From a virus, in the IMG/VR virus record IMGVR_UViG_3300046321_000525, positions 1-20,976 of that record: a stretch of 20,976 bases of DNA. One strand, written 5' to 3'. Below are positions 19,594 through 20,976 of the stretch, in pieces. The notes beneath the pieces were generated by a model. That model was not told where the DNA came from, ran no database searches, and worked only from the letters and a program-made list of their open reading frames with translations. Position 1 is the first letter of the stretch. Each line of letters starts with the position of its first letter. The translations under genes and the position numbers were made by a program.

Positions 19594-19595
19594 TG
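19571..19595 (+). repeat. 25-bp direct repeat, copy 2 (gene-junction cassette)
   Basis: Second identical copy of 19380-19404, again spanning the end of one gene, its TIEGDK coding tail, the GAGGGAG site and the ATG of the next gene. Confidence 0.9.
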
Positions 19596-19814
19596 CAAGA
19601 CATAGGATTTGCAGTTCTTGGCTTAGTGTTGATTGATTACACAAATTGGAGAGGAGAACGCCTCAAACGGCTTATTTCACCGATGAATTTAACGTGGGGT
19701 GAAAGCAAATATCACAAAGGCATTCAATGGATTTTACTTGCGATGGACTGCGAAGATCGAAAAACTAAAGAGTTTGCAATGAAAGACATTCATTCCTGGG
19801 AACCGCAAAAATAA
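19593..19814 (+). CDS. WYL-like small phage protein
   Basis: 73 residues from the ATG at 19593 (TGATG junction; GAGGGAG 7 nt upstream; the GTG at 19590 is less likely). The segment LIDYTNWRGERLKRLISPMN followed by KYHKGIQWILLAMDCEDRK and KEFAMKDIHSW has the I-Y-xG-x-R-x-IxP ... W-LxAxD ... R-F-x-I spacing of WYL domains, which bind nucleic acids or nucleotides as regulatory modules. It lacks a helix-turn-helix, so it would be a domain on its own. Assignment is by pattern only. Confidence 0.65.
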   Translation: MQDIGFAVLGLVLIDYTNWRGERLKRLISPMNLTWGESKYHKGIQWILLAMDCEDRKTKEFAMKDIHSWEPQK

Positions 19815-19819
19815 ACACC

Positions 19820-20008
19820 ATGACCAAAATATTTCTCAAAATTAAAACCCTTTCAAACGTGGCAAAGATTGTAGTTTTTTCGAACGTCATTCTAATGTTT
19901 TTTGGCGTTAGTGATGTGATCGACGGAGGGACAGATATTTCTGTACTTATAATGGTCTTTATATATTTAATTTTAAACATAATTGCAGCAGTGGAGACTC
20001 GGCTATGA
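19820..20008 (+). CDS. Small membrane protein with two hydrophobic segments
   Basis: 62 residues: KIVVFSNVILMFFGVSDVI near the N-terminus and ISVLIMVFIYLILNIIAAVE at the C-terminus, separated by a short DGGTD loop. No ribosome binding site is obvious before the ATG at 19820, which lies five bases after the previous stop. The stop overlaps the next start as ATGA, which supports the frame. Function unknown. Confidence 0.55.
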   Translation: MTKIFLKIKTLSNVAKIVVFSNVILMFFGVSDVIDGGTDISVLIMVFIYLILNIIAAVETRL

Positions 20009-20202
20009 TCAAACAAACACACAGAGAGCTACTGGAAGAGGCCGTTGCAACGTTCAAAGAAATATCGATGCCAGGTCGAGGTCTTGAATTTAATTTTTCC
20101 GAAAAAGAACGGGCAGACTATTGGGCAGAAAGATGTATTCGATTCCAAGGCAAAGCCCGCACCACACTCGCCCGCATTCAAGATGCACTTAAGGAGGGAT
20201 GA
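20005..20202 (+). CDS. Small helical protein of unknown function
   Basis: 65 residues starting MIKQTHRELLEEAVATFKEI. It is charged and helical, with ERADYWAERCIRFQGKARTT and LARIQDAL. The start overlaps the previous stop (ATGA). Similar short helical proteins are common in early phage regions; I cannot name the family. Its last codons contain GGAGGG, which forms the ribosome binding site of the next gene. Confidence 0.6.
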   Translation: MIKQTHRELLEEAVATFKEISMPGRGLEFNFSEKERADYWAERCIRFQGKARTTLARIQDALKEG

Positions 20203-20205
20203 CAT

Positions 20206-20577
20206 ATGAGTGAATTAGTGAAACGACTGCGAATTGCAGAAAAAGCGCGATTGATTAGAGGCTTGCACTCTAATCAAGAAATCTCACATGGTTGCTACAC
20301 TGACGCCTCAAATAAAATTGAAGCCGATGCAGCCCGCATCCTCGAACTTGAGGGATTATTAAAACGCCAGCACGATATTATAGGGGCTCAATCAAATACT
20401 GTAGGTGAGCTTGAAGATGAAGTAGAGCGATTGCGGGAAGCTTTGCAGCCATTTTCTACTTGGTGGGATGAAGACACCCCAGAATACGTCGTTATGGATT
20501 TTAACGCTGTGACCAAGTGCCATAAAATAACCAACGGCGACTTACGCAACGCCGCAAAAATTATGGAGCAATCATAA
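20206..20577 (+). CDS. Phage accessory protein with coiled-coil segment
   Basis: 123 residues starting MSELVKRLRIAEKARLIRGL. Residues 38-80 are a coiled coil (EADAARILELEGLLKRQHDI, then VGELEDEVERLREAL). The C-terminal part (FSTWWDEDTPEYVVMDF) is acidic and aromatic. The layout (short N-terminal helix, A-RI-ELE coiled coil, short globular end) is common in prophage proteins of unknown role. GGAGG lies 9 nt before the ATG, and the stop overlaps the next start as TAATG. Confidence 0.65.
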   Translation: MSELVKRLRIAEKARLIRGLHSNQEISHGCYTDASNKIEADAARILELEGLLKRQHDIIGAQSNTVGELEDEVERLREALQPFSTWWDEDTPEYVVMDFNAVTKCHKITNGDLRNAAKIMEQS

Positions 20578-20976
20578 TGCAGGATTTTGATAACGCTATG
20601 AAAGTCGTTGGTGACGCGCTTCTCATAGCAAAAGACAGCAGCATCGATGTTAAATCTTTGATTGTCATTGAAGCATTTAAATCCCTTGGCTGGATTGCAT
20701 CGTCAGAGCGTGAGTCTATACGGGCGGCGGCACTGCAGGAGGCAGCGGATAAATGCCTCACAAGATCGTTTCTATCAGACTGGCCGAGGGATTTATCTAC
20801 CTTGGAAGATTGTCATGACGTCATCAAATCCCTCACCGCCATGCCACCTGAATATGTGGTTGTGAAGATGGATAGCGACCCAGTTCAAAACGAATTAATT
20901 GAGCGCCGTATTGAGGCGGAAAGCAAGATGATAGCTGAGTGGTTGGTCGCCCAAAGTGAGGTTGTGCCTCAATCCC
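20577..20976 (+). CDS. Phage accessory protein, 3'-partial at the right edge
   Basis: Starts at the ATG at 20577 (TAATG junction) and stays open to the end of the window, 133 complete codons. It begins MQDFDNAMKVVGDALLIAKD and has ESIRAAALQEAADKCLTRSF, a helix of the kind found in short phage proteins that carry an 'AAALeEAA' segment. SLTAMPPEYVVVKMDSDPV and RIEAESKMIAEWLVAQSEVV follow. GC-rich like the rest of this block. The frame was open past the usual short-ORF size with no stop. Function unknown. Confidence 0.65.
   Translation, partial: MQDFDNAMKVVGDALLIAKDSSIDVKSLIVIEAFKSLGWIASSERESIRAAALQEAADKCLTRSFLSDWPRDLSTLEDCHDVIKSLTAMPPEYVVVKMDSDPVQNELIERRIEAESKMIAEWLVAQSEVVPQS

Noticed and set aside
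1-20976. CRISPR array, insertion sequence, integrase or attachment site
   Set aside because: No spaced repeat array, transposase or integrase-like protein, or terminal inverted repeats were seen on either strand.

Overview
The window looks like part of the genome of a large, AT-rich, T4-related tailed phage (contractile tail) that infects an alphaproteobacterium. The T4 relationship rests on recognisable homologues of gp26 (baseplate/tail assembly), gp32 (ssDNA-binding protein), gp59 (helicase loader), gp33 (late-transcription co-activator) and RNA ligase 1. The alphaproteobacterial host is inferred from a circularly permuted, two-piece type tmRNA gene with an ANDNFA-type tag and from a transglutaminase-like cysteine proteinase (BTLCP) gene.

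Layout. (a) 1-4712, plus strand: tail/baseplate genes. The gp26-like gene carries a clear -1 frameshift signal that would fuse it to a second reading frame, as in the G/GT tail chaperones of other tailed phages. It is followed by an 826-residue virion protein with two cell-wall-hydrolase-like domains. (b) 4709-7371, minus strand: replication/late-transcription operon (conserved T4-like protein, small Tat-signal protein, gp33, gp59, gp32) with 1-nt start/stop overlaps. (c) 7372-7741, minus strand: no protein gene, but a complete permuted tmRNA gene with a consensus promoter and a terminator-like hairpin. (d) 7738-12991, minus strand: a dense run including stand-alone polynucleotide kinase, a HAD RNA-repair-type protein, RNA ligase 1, a stand-alone PNK-type 3'-phosphatase and a metallophosphoesterase. 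(e) 12975-15840, minus strand: DUF932 protein, a 57-residue protein, a class II aminoacyl-tRNA-synthetase-like catalytic core (GlyRS-like), an HD nucleotidase-like protein and a SLOG/DUF2493 protein. (f) 16012-18750, minus strand: small, often membrane-associated accessory genes, one with an apparent -1 frameshift in an A6 run, plus the BTLCP protein. (g) 18784-18894: divergent promoters. (h) 18942-20976, plus strand: a visibly more GC-rich block of small coupled accessory genes, including a ClpX-type zinc-finger protein. The last gene runs off the edge.

How it fits together. The central part reads as an RNA-integrity and translation-rescue arsenal. Kinase, phosphatase and ligase can heal cut RNA ends. 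The tmRNA can rescue stalled ribosomes and tag nascent chains for proteolysis, and an aaRS-like core and a ClpX-like zinc domain lie nearby. That these act as one system is inference; each component is visible in the sequence. At least eight promoters share an exact TTGACA -35 box with 16-17 nt spacing. Three of the minus-strand ones embed the stop codon of the upstream gene inside the -35 box.
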